64,000 nucleotides of DNA from Pseudomonas wenzhouensis (GTDB lineage Bacteria > Pseudomonadota > Gammaproteobacteria > Pseudomonadales > Pseudomonadaceae). The number at the start of each line of letters is the position of its first letter. Position 1 is the stretch's first letter. Where the stretch lies: NCBI RefSeq assembly GCF_021029445.1, contig NZ_CP072610.1:2108001-2172000 (forward strand), written 5' to 3'. The notes beneath the pieces were generated by a model. The model was not told where the DNA came from. It made no database searches and was given only the letters and a program-made list of their open reading frames with translations. Positions 37,102-48,100 of the stretch are shown piece after piece. Both the position numbers and the translations under genes were made by a program.

Positions 37102-40100
37102 GTCTGCACGCAGAAGGATGGGCGCAACTCAAGCACGGCGGCTTGTTGATTGCACCATCCAAGCTGGATGAATTTTTCCCTCGTGCAGCGGCGGAGATGT
37201 CCGATTACCAGGCTGAGAAGCTGCGGCGAGCACTCACAGCCTTTGACGGCAGTAATGAAAGCCTGAGCAGTCTGCTGGATTACATCCTGCAGGATCTTTC
37301 AGATCTGCCCGCAGATGAATGGCAAAAGGCCCAGGGTGTCGACAGCCGTTGGGCCGTAAGGAGCTTTACCGGCGCCCAGATTAAGCCGCGTCGCCTTTGG
37401 CTTGGGCCTAACGGCGAGACTCTAGCGGTGTTCGTGCCTGATGATGGTGGCTCGCGCCAGTTCACCAGCCGATTGGGGGTAGGGCGGTCACGGCAATTGT
37501 TGGGCCGCGTGGTGGAGTGGCTGCGCCGTACCGGGCAGGCGCTGGCGCTGGTCACCAATGGTCGCCAATGGCGACTGGTGCACGCCGGTGCTGATTACGA
37601 CGCTTGGTGTGAATGGGATATCGATCTTTGGTTCAACGAAGGTCAGCCATCTGCCCAGACCATCGTCTGGCGCACCTTGCTCAATCGCAACACACTGCTG
37701 GCGGAGCAGGGCCAAAGCCAATTCCTGCTGGCCATCAGCGCCTCTCGTAAGGGGCAGGCTGAGCTCTCCAGCGTACTGGGTGAGCGCGTTCGCCAGGGCG
37801 TGGAGGAGCTGATCACCGCCTCCCATATCGCCATCGAGCAGGCTCAACAGCAAGGACAGGCTCACGATTACAAGGATCTGTATGTTGCAGGCTCGCGCAT
37901 CATCATGCGCTGCATCATCACCCTGTTTGCCGAAGCCCGCGGTCTGATGCCTGTCGACAACCCGATTTACCAGCAGGCTTACAGCCTGGAGGGGCTTCGT
38001 CATCAGTTGGATCGTCGTGCTGGTGGCCGGGGCAACGAACGACTGAGCCAGGGCCGTAGCGCCTGGCCGCGCCTGATTGGCCTGTTCAACCTGATCCACG
38101 AAGGTTCGGCTCATGAGCGCCTTACCGTGCCTCAGTACGGTGGTGCCTTGTTTGAGCCGGGCAATCCCTCCAGCGACGATGGTATTTCCCGCGCGCTCGC
38201 GTTGCTGGAAAGCCACCAGAACCTGGTCAGCGACCTTCAGGTGCATAAACTGCTTCGCCTGCTGACCCGCACCAAGATGAAGGTGCGTCAGGGCCGCAGC
38301 AGTCGCTGGGTGGATGCACCAGTGGACTTCTCCACGCTGTCCTCGGAATACATCGGCATCCTCTACGAAGGCCTGCTCGACTTCGAGCTGAAACAAGCTG
38401 CTGAGAATGACCCGGTGATATTTCTCGCCGTGGGCAACCAGCCAGCGCTGACCTTATCGCAGCTGGAGGCCATGGAGGATAAGGACATCAAGCAGCTGTT
38501 CGAGGCCCTGAAGAAAAAAGATAAGGCCGGTGATGACAGCGGCGACGAAGGTGAAGACGAGGCCGAGGAGGCTGCTGACACCGATGACTACGACGACGAA
38601 GCAGAATCCATCGAGGATGAAAGCGACGAAGACAACCCCGTCAGCGCCGAAAGCGATGAAGAGCTGACTATCAGCGAAGACCACCTCGCCCGCGCCAATG
38701 CCTGGCTGCAACACGCTGCGCAGCTTGCTGGGCTGGTGAAAAAGCCCCGTGGACGCAAAGCCAACACCACAGGCGATGAAGGGCAGCAAGCACTGGAGAA
38801 GGCCGGCAAGCAGTTGTGCGTTCGCATGGTTGCGCCCGGTCAATTCTTCCTGGTGCGTTGGGGCGGCACCCGTAAAGGTGCGGGTACCTTCTATACCCGC
38901 CCGCAACTGGCCGCACCCACTGTGCGTCGTACCCTGCAACCGTTGGCCTATGAAGGCGTTCGTAGTGAGGTCGATCCGCGGACTGGCCTGGACGCAGTGG
39001 TGGAGTGGGCACCGAAAAAGCCCGAGCAGATTCTGGCCCTCAAGGTCTGCGACCCGGCCATGGGCTCGGGCTCCTTCCTCGCCAGCGCCCTGCGTTACCT
39101 CACCGATGCACTGACCCAGTCGCTGTTCCATCACAAGCTGATTGAGCGCAGCGAAGACGGCGGCGTGCCGCGCATGGCCGACGGCAAATTGACCGAGCTG
39201 CTGAGTGATGAGCTGACCAAGCTCAACCCCAAGGATGATGGTTTTGAAGAAGCGCTGCGCTCTCAACTCAAGCGCCACATCGTTGAAAACTGCCTGTACG
39301 GCGTAGATCTCGATCCGTTGGCAGTAGAGTTGGGCCGCATGGCGCTGTGGGTAGAAACTATGGACCGTGATCTGCCCTTTGGCTTCCTCGATCACAAGCT
39401 TAAGGTCGGCAACGCGCTGGTCGGCACCTGGTTCGACACGTACCGCGATTACCCGGCTATGGCGTGGGAGCGGGAAGGCGGTGACAAGGACTACCAGAAG
39501 AACAAGCCGGATAACCTGATAAACCACTGGTATGAAGATGCCAGGGGCAAGCGCAAGGGCGATGTTTTTACTGATGCCATCAAAGCCCGCGCCAAGGCGG
39601 TACCCGAGCAGCTGCAGGCGCTGCTCAGTGGCCAGCTCAGCCTGGAGAACGGGCTGGATGCCGGTAATGTGCACGACGAGCTGCTCAAGGTGTTCCGCAA
39701 GCTGCATCGCCTGCCGGTACACGAAAGTGAAAAGCGCGCCGGGGTCTACCGCGACGAGGTGCTGAACAACCCTCATTACCACGCGCTGAAAGCGCGCATG
39801 GACCTGTGGTGCGCGCTCTGGTTCTGGCCGGGCGAGCAGATCGAGCTGGCGCCCTTGCCGCGAGACTTTGCTAACCCCACGGAGCAGGCGCTGTCCATTG
39901 CCGCCGAAGTGGCGCGCCGGCAGCGCTTCTTCCACTGGGAGCTGGAGTTCCCGGATGTGTTTACCGCCACCCAGGACGGTTTTGATGTGTTGCTGGGTAA
40001 TCCGCCGTGGGAAATCCAGAAGCCCAACTCGAAGGAGTTCTTCTCCAACCACGACCCGCTGTACCGCGCCTATGGTAAGCAGGATGCGCTGGCCAAACAG

Positions 40101-42164
40101 CTGGACTACTTCCGTGCTTTGCCGCAATTGGAGCACGACTGGATTGCCTACAACGCCAACCTCAAGGGTATGTCCAACTGGGCGAAGTACGTGGGCAAGC
40201 CCTTTGGTGATCGCGTCACCGAAGACAAAAACGGCAAAAAGAAACATGACCTGAATCTGGGCAGCGGCCGCAACAGCTTCGAGGCATCAGTGGCTGTCCA
40301 CCAAAAATGGTTGCAGCAGCGCAAAAAGCACAAGGGATTTGCCGATACTTTGCACCCCTTCCTGTATCAGGGCTCGGCCGACCTCAATACCTACAAGCTG
40401 TTCCTTGAGCAGAGCCATGCCTTGCTGCGGAGTCAGGGGCGGCTGGGCATGATCGTGCCAAGTGGTATCTACACCGACAAGGGCACCACCGACCTGCGCG
40501 AGCTGTTCCTGGGCCAGTGCGACTGGCAATGGTTGTTTGGTTTCGAGAACCGCGAAGGTATTTTCGATATCCACCGCTCCTTCAAATTCTGCCCATTGAT
40601 TGTGCAGAAAAGCGGCCAAACGGAGGCCATCCGCGCCGCCTTTATGCATCGCAATGTGGACGACTGGGAACAAGCCGAGCGCCATGTGCTGGCTTATCCC
40701 CGGGCGCGGGTGGAGGAGTTTTCACCTTACTCCAAGGCCATTCTGGAAATCCGCAGCGAACAGGACCTGCGCGTGCTACAAAAGATCTACGCCAACGGCG
40801 TGCTGCTGGGCGACCAGAGTGAAAACGGCTGGGGCATCAAGTACGCCCGCGAGTTCGATATGACCAACGACTCCAAGCTGTTCCCGCCGCGACCCAAGTG
40901 GGAAGAAAAGGGCTACCGCCCCGACGAGTACGGCCACTGGCTGAAAGGCCCCTGGCAGGATTACAGCGGCCCGCAGCATATTCTGGATCGCGAGCCGGGG
41001 CTGGTGCTGTCTCGTGATGGGCGGCAAGCGCTGCGGGTGGAGGAGATTGAGGATGTGGCGTTGCCGCTCTATGAAGGGCGGATGATTGGACAGTTCGATT
41101 TCAGTGAGAAAGGCTGGGTGAGTGGCAAAGGCCGCTCGGCCGTATGGCGGGATATTCCGTTCGAAGAGAAGGTAATTGAGCCGCAGTTCCTGATGAGCTA
41201 CGCAGACTACGTCAGTGCTACGGACAAGAACGGAAATCCGAAAACTGCCCGTGGCCTGAAACCCTGCTATATGGACGTTGGTTCTGCCACCAACTCAAGA
41301 ACGATGATTTCCTCTGCTGTGTGGGATTTTCCTTGTGGAAACAAGGTGCCGCTATTGATCCCAAATAAAGGGGAGGCAGCTGGAATCGCACTTGTTGCGT
41401 GTCTGGATTCTTTTGTCTTCGATTTTGCAATACGCAACAGGCTGGGCGGTTTGACGATCAACTACTTTATTGCAGAAGAGTCACCACTACCTCCGTTACA
41501 AAATGTTCCGAAGCAGCTTGTGGAGGCAGCTTTCAGTCTGATTTCAGTAAGCAATCCAATCTATTCACCCGTCCTTGAGTCACTCGCACGCACTGGCGTT
41601 AGGGCTGCTGTTTCAGAGCATGAACGCACAAGGCAGAGGGTAATTATTGACGCGGTGCTATTTGCAATCGCTGGCCTGGACTGGGAGGGGGCTTGTCATA
41701 TTCTGAAGGATTGTGACCTCCCTGTGGATGAACTTTCTGGGGACGCAGCGAAAGCGCTTAATCCGAAAGGCTTTTGGCGTCTTGGCAAAGGGTCGCCCCC
41801 TGAGCTACGCCACACTGTTCTGTCGCTGGTCGCCTTCCACGATCTGCAACAAAAAGGCCTTGATGCCTTTCTCGCCCAGAATAACGGAGAAGGCTGGATG
41901 ATACCGGAGCAGTTGCGGCTGGCTGATTACGGCCTAGGTCACGATGAGCGCGCTCAGGAATATCAACCAGTGGCCTCACGCCTCGGCCCGCGCTTCTATG
42001 ACTGGCAACTCAATGAGGATGTGGAGCGCTCCTGGCAGGAATGCGCTGCCCATGCCGAGTTGATCCGCCGTATTGTTCCGCTGCCACAGCCGGAGCAAGC
42101 CGATGGCATCGCCGAAGCGCCGGCTGTCTATAAAACAGAATCACCGCAGGGAGCACTGTTCTGA
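37098..42164 (+). CDS. Large adenine-specific DNA methylase, DrmMI/PglX-like
   Basis: 1688 residues. Motif I CDPAMGSGSFLASAL near 650 and motif IV GNPPWEIQ near 967 mark an N6-adenine methylase of the gamma class. An N-terminal helical part has ALVTNGRQWRLVHAG near 155, similar to the N-domain of type ISP/PglX enzymes, but I see no clear nuclease triad. Residues about 468-527 are an acidic linker rich in Asp and Glu. The C-terminal half is probably target recognition. In such systems methylation marks self DNA. It overlaps the next gene by one base (TGATG). Confidence 0.88.
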   Translation: MSLHAEGWAQLKHGGLLIAPSKLDEFFPRAAAEMSDYQAEKLRRALTAFDGSNESLSSLLDYILQDLSDLPADEWQKAQGVDSRWAVRSFTGAQIKPRRLWLGPNGETLAVFVPDDGGSRQFTSRLGVGRSRQLLGRVVEWLRRTGQALALVTNGRQWRLVHAGADYDAWCEWDIDLWFNEGQPSAQTIVWRTLLNRNTLLAEQGQSQFLLAISASRKGQAELSSVLGERVRQGVEELITASHIAIEQAQQQGQAHDYKDLYVAGSRIIMRCIITLFAEARGLMPVDNPIYQQAYSLEGLRHQLDRRAGGRGNERLSQGRSAWPRLIGLFNLIHEGSAHERLTVPQYGGALFEPGNPSSDDGISRALALLESHQNLVSDLQVHKLLRLLTRTKMKVRQGRSSRWVDAPVDFSTLSSEYIGILYEGLLDFELKQAAENDPVIFLAVGNQPALTLSQLEAMEDKDIKQLFEALKKKDKAGDDSGDEGEDEAEEAADTDDYDDEAESIEDESDEDNPVSAESDEELTISEDHLARANAWLQHAAQLAGLVKKPRGRKANTTGDEGQQALEKAGKQLCVRMVAPGQFFLVRWGGTRKGAGTFYTRPQLAAPTVRRTLQPLAYEGVRSEVDPRTGLDAVVEWAPKKPEQILALKVCDPAMGSGSFLASALRYLTDALTQSLFHHKLIERSEDGGVPRMADGKLTELLSDELTKLNPKDDGFEEALRSQLKRHIVENCLYGVDLDPLAVELGRMALWVETMDRDLPFGFLDHKLKVGNALVGTWFDTYRDYPAMAWEREGGDKDYQKNKPDNLINHWYEDARGKRKGDVFTDAIKARAKAVPEQLQALLSGQLSLENGLDAGNVHDELLKVFRKLHRLPVHESEKRAGVYRDEVLNNPHYHALKARMDLWCALWFWPGEQIELAPLPRDFANPTEQALSIAAEVARRQRFFHWELEFPDVFTATQDGFDVLLGNPPWEIQKPNSKEFFSNHDPLYRAYGKQDALAKQLDYFRALPQLEHDWIAYNANLKGMSNWAKYVGKPFGDRVTEDKNGKKKHDLNLGSGRNSFEASVAVHQKWLQQRKKHKGFADTLHPFLYQGSADLNTYKLFLEQSHALLRSQGRLGMIVPSGIYTDKGTTDLRELFLGQCDWQWLFGFENREGIFDIHRSFKFCPLIVQKSGQTEAIRAAFMHRNVDDWEQAERHVLAYPRARVEEFSPYSKAILEIRSEQDLRVLQKIYANGVLLGDQSENGWGIKYAREFDMTNDSKLFPPRPKWEEKGYRPDEYGHWLKGPWQDYSGPQHILDREPGLVLSRDGRQALRVEEIEDVALPLYEGRMIGQFDFSEKGWVSGKGRSAVWRDIPFEEKVIEPQFLMSYADYVSATDKNGNPKTARGLKPCYMDVGSATNSRTMISSAVWDFPCGNKVPLLIPNKGEAAGIALVACLDSFVFDFAIRNRLGGLTINYFIAEESPLPPLQNVPKQLVEAAFSLISVSNPIYSPVLESLARTGVRAAVSEHERTRQRVIIDAVLFAIAGLDWEGACHILKDCDLPVDELSGDAAKALNPKGFWRLGKGSPPELRHTVLSLVAFHDLQQKGLDAFLAQNNGEGWMIPEQLRLADYGLGHDERAQEYQPVASRLGPRFYDWQLNEDVERSWQECAAHAELIRRIVPLPQPEQADGIAEAPAVYKTESPQGALF

Positions 42165-45100
42165 TGCTGAACCCCATTACCTATACCGAAGATGTGGTCA
42201 GCGATTTTCTGCGCTACCAGCTCAGCACCTACGCCTTTGCCGATGAGGGCTTGTATCGGCAGATGCGCGAACTGCTCAATCTGGAGCACACCCGCAATAC
42301 GCCGCTGATGAAGGGGCCGTTTATCTCGCTTTCGCGCACCTTTATGAAAGGTGCCAGCCTGGAACAACTGGTCAAGGAAGGCGTGCTGCATCCGCATATT
42401 CGCCAGCTATCCCCTTATCCCGGCGCTTATCTGCACCAGGAAAAGGCCTTCCGCTCCATCAAAGCTGGTCGGACCACGCTGGTGGCGACCGGTACCGGTT
42501 CGGGCAAGACCGAGTCCTTCTTGTTGCCGATCATCAGTCGTTGCCTGCAATTGCGTGATGACGGCGCCGAGGCAGGGGTAACGGCTGTGATCGTTTACCC
42601 CATGAACGCCCTGGCCGAAGACCAGCTGCAGCGGATGCGCGAGCTGCTGGTCGGTACGGGTGTCACCTTCGGCATGTATGTGGGTAAAACACCACGCACT
42701 GAGGCCGACATTAACGGTGTGCGCCTGGCTCCTGGCAGCACGGTGGCGGACTACCGCAGTAAGTTGCAGCAGATGCAGCAACAGAAAATGGATGTGGCTC
42801 TGCACCCGGCCGAGGAGCGTGTAAGTCGTGAAGCCATGCGCACGCCCGGGCAGCAACCTCGTATCTTGCTGACTAACGTCAAGCAGCTGGAGCTGTTGCT
42901 GACCCGCCAGCAGGATCTGGAACTGTTCGATAACGCTCGCCTGGAGTTCATGGTCTTCGACGAAGCGCACACCTTTACCGGCGCCGGAGGTGCCGAAACC
43001 GCCTGCCTGATCCGCCGTCTGCGCGCCTATTGCGGCAAAGACGAAAACAGCACCACTTGCATCGCCACCTCGGCCACCATCGCGGATCCACTCCGCGGTA
43101 TCGAAGCCGGCCGCGAGTTTGCCAGCCGTTTCTTTGGCGTCGATGGCCAGCATGTTGAACTGATCGGGGAGGCTTACGAAGAGGATATCTGGGGCGAGCC
43201 ACGCAGCGTCAGCGCGCCCTTCAATGGCGATCAGGCCATGCAGCTGAAAACCGTTCTGGAAATGCTCGGTACGTTGGACCGACCCGAGGTAGAGCCTGCT
43301 GCCTTGCAGGCCTTCCGTATCTGGTTCCAGACCACCAGCGGCATGCGTATGGCCGGTGATAATTGGCGTGAAGCACTGAATCAGTGGCTAAGCCACAACG
43401 AGGTGGTGTTCCAGATCGCTGAGGTGCTCCGCCGTCCGCGAGCCGTGGCTACTTTGCTGGAAGACCTGAATGAAAAACTCGGGCGTCCGATTACCGAAGA
43501 AGAAATTCTGATTTGGTTGGCACTGGGTGCGGCGGCGCGCAATGGTGATCGCCCCTTGCTACGCCCGGTGGTACACGGTTTTGTACGTGGCGTCAGCGGT
43601 GCTGTGGTGACCTTCGAGGAGGGGCAGGGGCAACCGGCACGACTCTGGCTGTCAGCCGAGGATGCGTTGGCTGCAACCGATGGCCGTGACCCTGAGCTGA
43701 AAGCCTTTCCGCTTTCGAGCTGCACAACCTGCGGCCAGCATTACTTCGAGCATGGCCTTGAAGATTTCGATTACACCGGCGACTCGCCTGGCGGAGGATC
43801 TGCGGAGGGGAAGAACCGTGTATGGCGATCGCAAGACATTCCGTTAGGTGGCGTGCGAGCGGTTTCATTGGATCATCAGGTCGGGTCTGATGGCGAGGAA
43901 GAGCCTGCTCGCACGGAGGTGCTCTTCGTTTGCCGTTATTGCGGAACAACCCATGACCGGCAAGCCGCTGAGTGTGTGGGGTGCGGTCGCAACAAGACTC
44001 TCAAAGCACTGCACTTTGTACAGCAGAAAGATGAACACATTGGCCGTTTGACCCGCTGTGTATCTTGCGGTGCACACGGCCGCCGGGTGACTGGCAGCTA
44101 TCGAGAACCCGCTCGTCCGGTGCGTGCCACTGGCGTGGCTGATGTGCATGTATTGGCGCAAAGCATGATCCATCGTGCCGAACGCAAGCGCCTACTGGTG
44201 TTTGCAGATAATCGTCAGGATGCGGCGTTTCAGGCGGGCTGGATGCAGGATCGCTCCCGTCGCTACCGCTTGCGAGAGCTGATTTACAAGAAGCTGCGCC
44301 AGGGGCAGGTATCGGTCAGCGATCTGGTGTTGTGGCTGGACAGGTTTCTTGATGCCGACGATGAGTTGTCGCGGGCCTTGATCCCTGAAGTCTGGCGAGT
44401 CGAACCAAAATCGGAAGCCAGCTTGGCCCATGCTGAGGAGCGCAAGTGGTTCTTGCGTGCTCAGGTGTTGCGTGAGTTGACGCTGGGGGCACGGCAGAGC
44501 ACAGGTCTTGAGCCGCTGGGGCGTTTGAAGATTCAGTATCTTGGACTGGATGAAGCACAGCCCACCATACAGAAATGGGCACGAGCGTTGGGTTGCTCGC
44601 CTGCTGAGTTGCGTGAAGGTATCGCCTCGCTTCTGGATGCGGCCCGCTCCCGGCGCATGCTGTTTGATCCTGTCACCCGTATGTTCTCCAAGTTCTGGCT
44701 GGACGGTGAGAAGGAAGTGCTGCGCGGTTATCTGCCGATCATGCGCGGTGTGCCGGAAGGTTTGGTGTTTGAACGCGATGGTCAACACGACAAAGGGCGT
44801 ATCAAACAGTGGTTCAGCACATATGACAGCTCCGCCAAACAGGCGGCTGTGAGCTGGGGAGTCGATCCAGATCACGTCCAGTCGTTTCTGGATGATGTGT
44901 GGCGGCTTTGCACCGATGAACTGGAACTACTGACGCAGGTGCAGTTCAAGGGCGCGCGCGGTAATAACTTGCCAGGCTGCCACGGTGCCAGCCAAGTCCA
45001 TGTGGATCACATGAAGCTGGTGCCTGCGTCAGGGATGTATCGCTGTCAAACTTGTCGCCGCCTCCATGCTCGGGTCAACCCTGGTATGACCTGTATGGCC

Positions 45101-48100
45101 TGGCGTTGCAGTGGAAAGCTGGAGTTTGAGGCCGAGAATCCAGACAACTACGATCTGCTTTTGCTTGATCAGGAATTTTCCATGCTCCGGGCTCGTGAGC
45201 ACTCGGCGCAAATTCCAGGGCCGGAGCGTGAGCGCATCGAGAACGCTTTCAAGGGCGAGAGCGAACGGATCAATACGCTGGTGTGTACGCCCACGCTTGA
45301 GATGGGCGTGAACATCGGTTCGCTGGATGCAGTGCTGATGCGCAACGTACCGCCACTGCCAGCCAATTACTGGCAGCGAGCTGGCCGTGCCGGGCGCCAG
45401 TTCCGTATGGCGCTGGATCTGACCTATGCGCGGACCACCAGTCATGACCGTGCCTACTTCAATGAGCCCTTAAAAATGCTCGAAGGTTTGGTGGAGCCGC
45501 CCAGCTTCAATCTGCGCAACCCAGTGATGGTGGCCAAGCACGTCAATGCCACTGTGCTGACTACGCTGTTACAGATGCTGCGTAGTAACTATCTGCCAGG
45601 GCAGCAGGCAGCTGCGCTACAGGAGGCCTTGTCTGTTTGCCTGCCGCCTCAGATCCGACCGTATCTGTTCAGCTCTGATGGCATGGTGCGTGCTGAGCCG
45701 CTATCTGTTGAAGCATTGAGCCAGCAGATATCGCAGCATCAAAACGATCTCTTGAATGCTGTTATCAAAGCCTTCCATCAAGGGTGGCCGATCAGTGATA
45801 GCGAGGTCGTAACCCGTGCCCAGTTAGAGCTGCTCATTGGTAGTTTTGCTGAACAGCTGCAGGGGGTGATCAATCGTTTATTCCAGCGCCTGCAGTGGGC
45901 TCTTGGGCAGTTGGAGCGGTTGCGTAAGGTGGCCGCTGGTAAGGGCGCGCTAGACGCCGATGAAGAGGCCTTGCGCGCCCGATGTGAACGGTTGGTAAAA
46001 AAACTAAAAGGCGAGGCCAAGCGCAATCGTAGCCAGGCAGAGGGTTTTGATGACACCAATACTTATGGCGTATTGGCGGCTGAGGGCTTTTTGCCGGGTT
46101 ACGGTCTGGATACCGGTGCGGTAACTCTGACCCACGTGGCGCCGCGCCACAGCAGCGATATCAGTGATTGGGAGCTACGCCGCAACACGGCTCTGGCTGT
46201 TCGCGAATATGTCCCAGGTAATCTCATTTACGCCAATGCGCATAAATTTGTGCCCCGTCATTTCCACTTGGTCCCTGAAGAACCTCTGGTGTTTGCGGTA
46301 GATGTGGCTAGTGAGTCAATCCAGGAAACTGGCCCGAGCACTAAGGCCGGCAGTGAAGCCAGCTCCATGTCGGTCACGCAAATTCCAGGTGTAGCCATCT
46401 GCGATGTGGATGCGCCCCATCATTCCTATATTTCGGACGATGAGGACTATCGCTTCCAGATGTCGGTGGCTGTTTTTGCCCAAGACCAGGGGCGGCATTC
46501 CGGCGGTAAAGTTTACGAGTGGGGCAGAGCAGAGTTGCAACTGAAGCATGGTCTGCACATGCGTCTGGTGAACGTCGGTGCCGCCTCGCAAGTACGCTCG
46601 GGAGCTTTGCTGGGTTACCCCATGTGTTTGGTCTGCGGCGCGAGCCGTTCGGCCATGAGCAGCCAGACCGAACTGGATAAGTTCAACGAACACCATACCG
46701 AGCGTTGTGGCCGCCCTATTCAGACCATAGCTTTCTATGCCGAAGTAGTAGCCGACGCGCTGGTGCTGCATGACTGCGCTTCCCAGGAAGCGGCCTACAG
46801 CGTCATGGAGGCGCTGCGTCAGGGGGCTGCCGATGTGCTGGATATGGAAATATCCGATCTCCAGGTTCAGGTGATTGGAAGACCGGGGAGTGAATCGGTC
46901 GATGCGCTGTTGTATGACCCTATGCCAGGTGGCTCAGGTCTGCTGGAACAGCTCTTGGAGCACTGGCCTGATGTTGTCGCTGCGGCGAAACGTTTGGCTG
47001 AAGAGTGCCCGTCAGCCTGTGAATCGTCTTGTGTGGATTGCCTGCAGCATTTCCGCAACTCGTTCTATCACGACAAGCTGAATCGCCATACCGCGCTTGA
47101 AGTGTTCAATGATTGGGGAAATACCCTGAGCTTTGCCCATGATTTGGCGCCTGTGCTGCCAGATGAAACCCTGACTCAGCAACCAGGCAATCACCCTGAG
47201 CAACAGTTGGTAGCGCTACTAAAAGCCGCCGGCATGGCTGCATTTGAGACTGAACGGCCGATTCAGCTAGCCGGTGGCATCACGACCCGTCCGGACGTGT
47301 ATTTCCATGAGCCCAATGATCAGTACGAAGGTGTCTGCATCTACCTGGATGGAATGAGTGAGCACCTGCATGGCAACGCTCAGACAGCAGCTAAGGACCG
47401 GCAGATCCGCCAGGAGTTGCTTAATACTGATTACGAGGTGATCGAGATCCAGTTCCAGGAGCTGTACGACAAAACGGTGATGCGTGAGCACATGCGCCGC
47501 ATTGCACGAGCCGTAATCGGTAAGGCGAAGGCTAAGGAGCTTGCTGCTAGTGATTACTGGTTTGATTCTGCAAGCAGCTCAATGGTTGGGGTGGCTACAT
47601 CCAGTGGCAAGGTATTGCCGTTCAAAACCGTGACCCCAAATGACGCGGGCTTTGAGCCCTATCAGGGCTGCGTTCCATTGGTTGGCCTACAGGTCGCTGC
47701 TGGTGCTTGGAGCAAAGAGCAGGACGGGCTACTTGAGTTGGCCGAACATGCAGAAGAATGGGTCTTGTTGGTAGAAGAAAAGTCGGAGCCCGGCATGTTT
47801 GTGGCCCAGGTGGTCGGTCGCTCCATGGAACCCCTGGTGCCTGATGGTAGCTACTGCCTATTCCGGCCAGTGCCGGTTGGTAGTCGGCAAGGCCGAAAGT
47901 TGCTCATCTGGCATGCTGGCGTTGCCGATACCGAGACGGGTGGGGAGTACACCTTGAAAGTCTATTCCAGCCAAAAAACTGCGAGTGATGATGGTGAGTG
48001 GCAACACGAGCAGATAACGCTTAAGCCGCTTAATCCGGAATATGAACCCTTGGTGCTGGAGCCTAAAGAAGAGGGTATGGTTGTTGCCGTTGCCGAGTTT

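Noticed and set aside
38454..40247. 597-codon minus-strand frame inside the methylase gene
   Set aside because: Antisense of a well-supported methylase with motifs I and IV. Composition is Leu/Val/Gln-rich as expected of a high-GC reverse frame.
37098..42164. Methylase considered as a BREX PglX with the 1988-residue protein as BrxC/PglZ
   Set aside because: No PglZ-type phosphatase, BrxC ATPase or Lon protease is present. The SNF2 plus DUF1998 context fits DISARM-like better.
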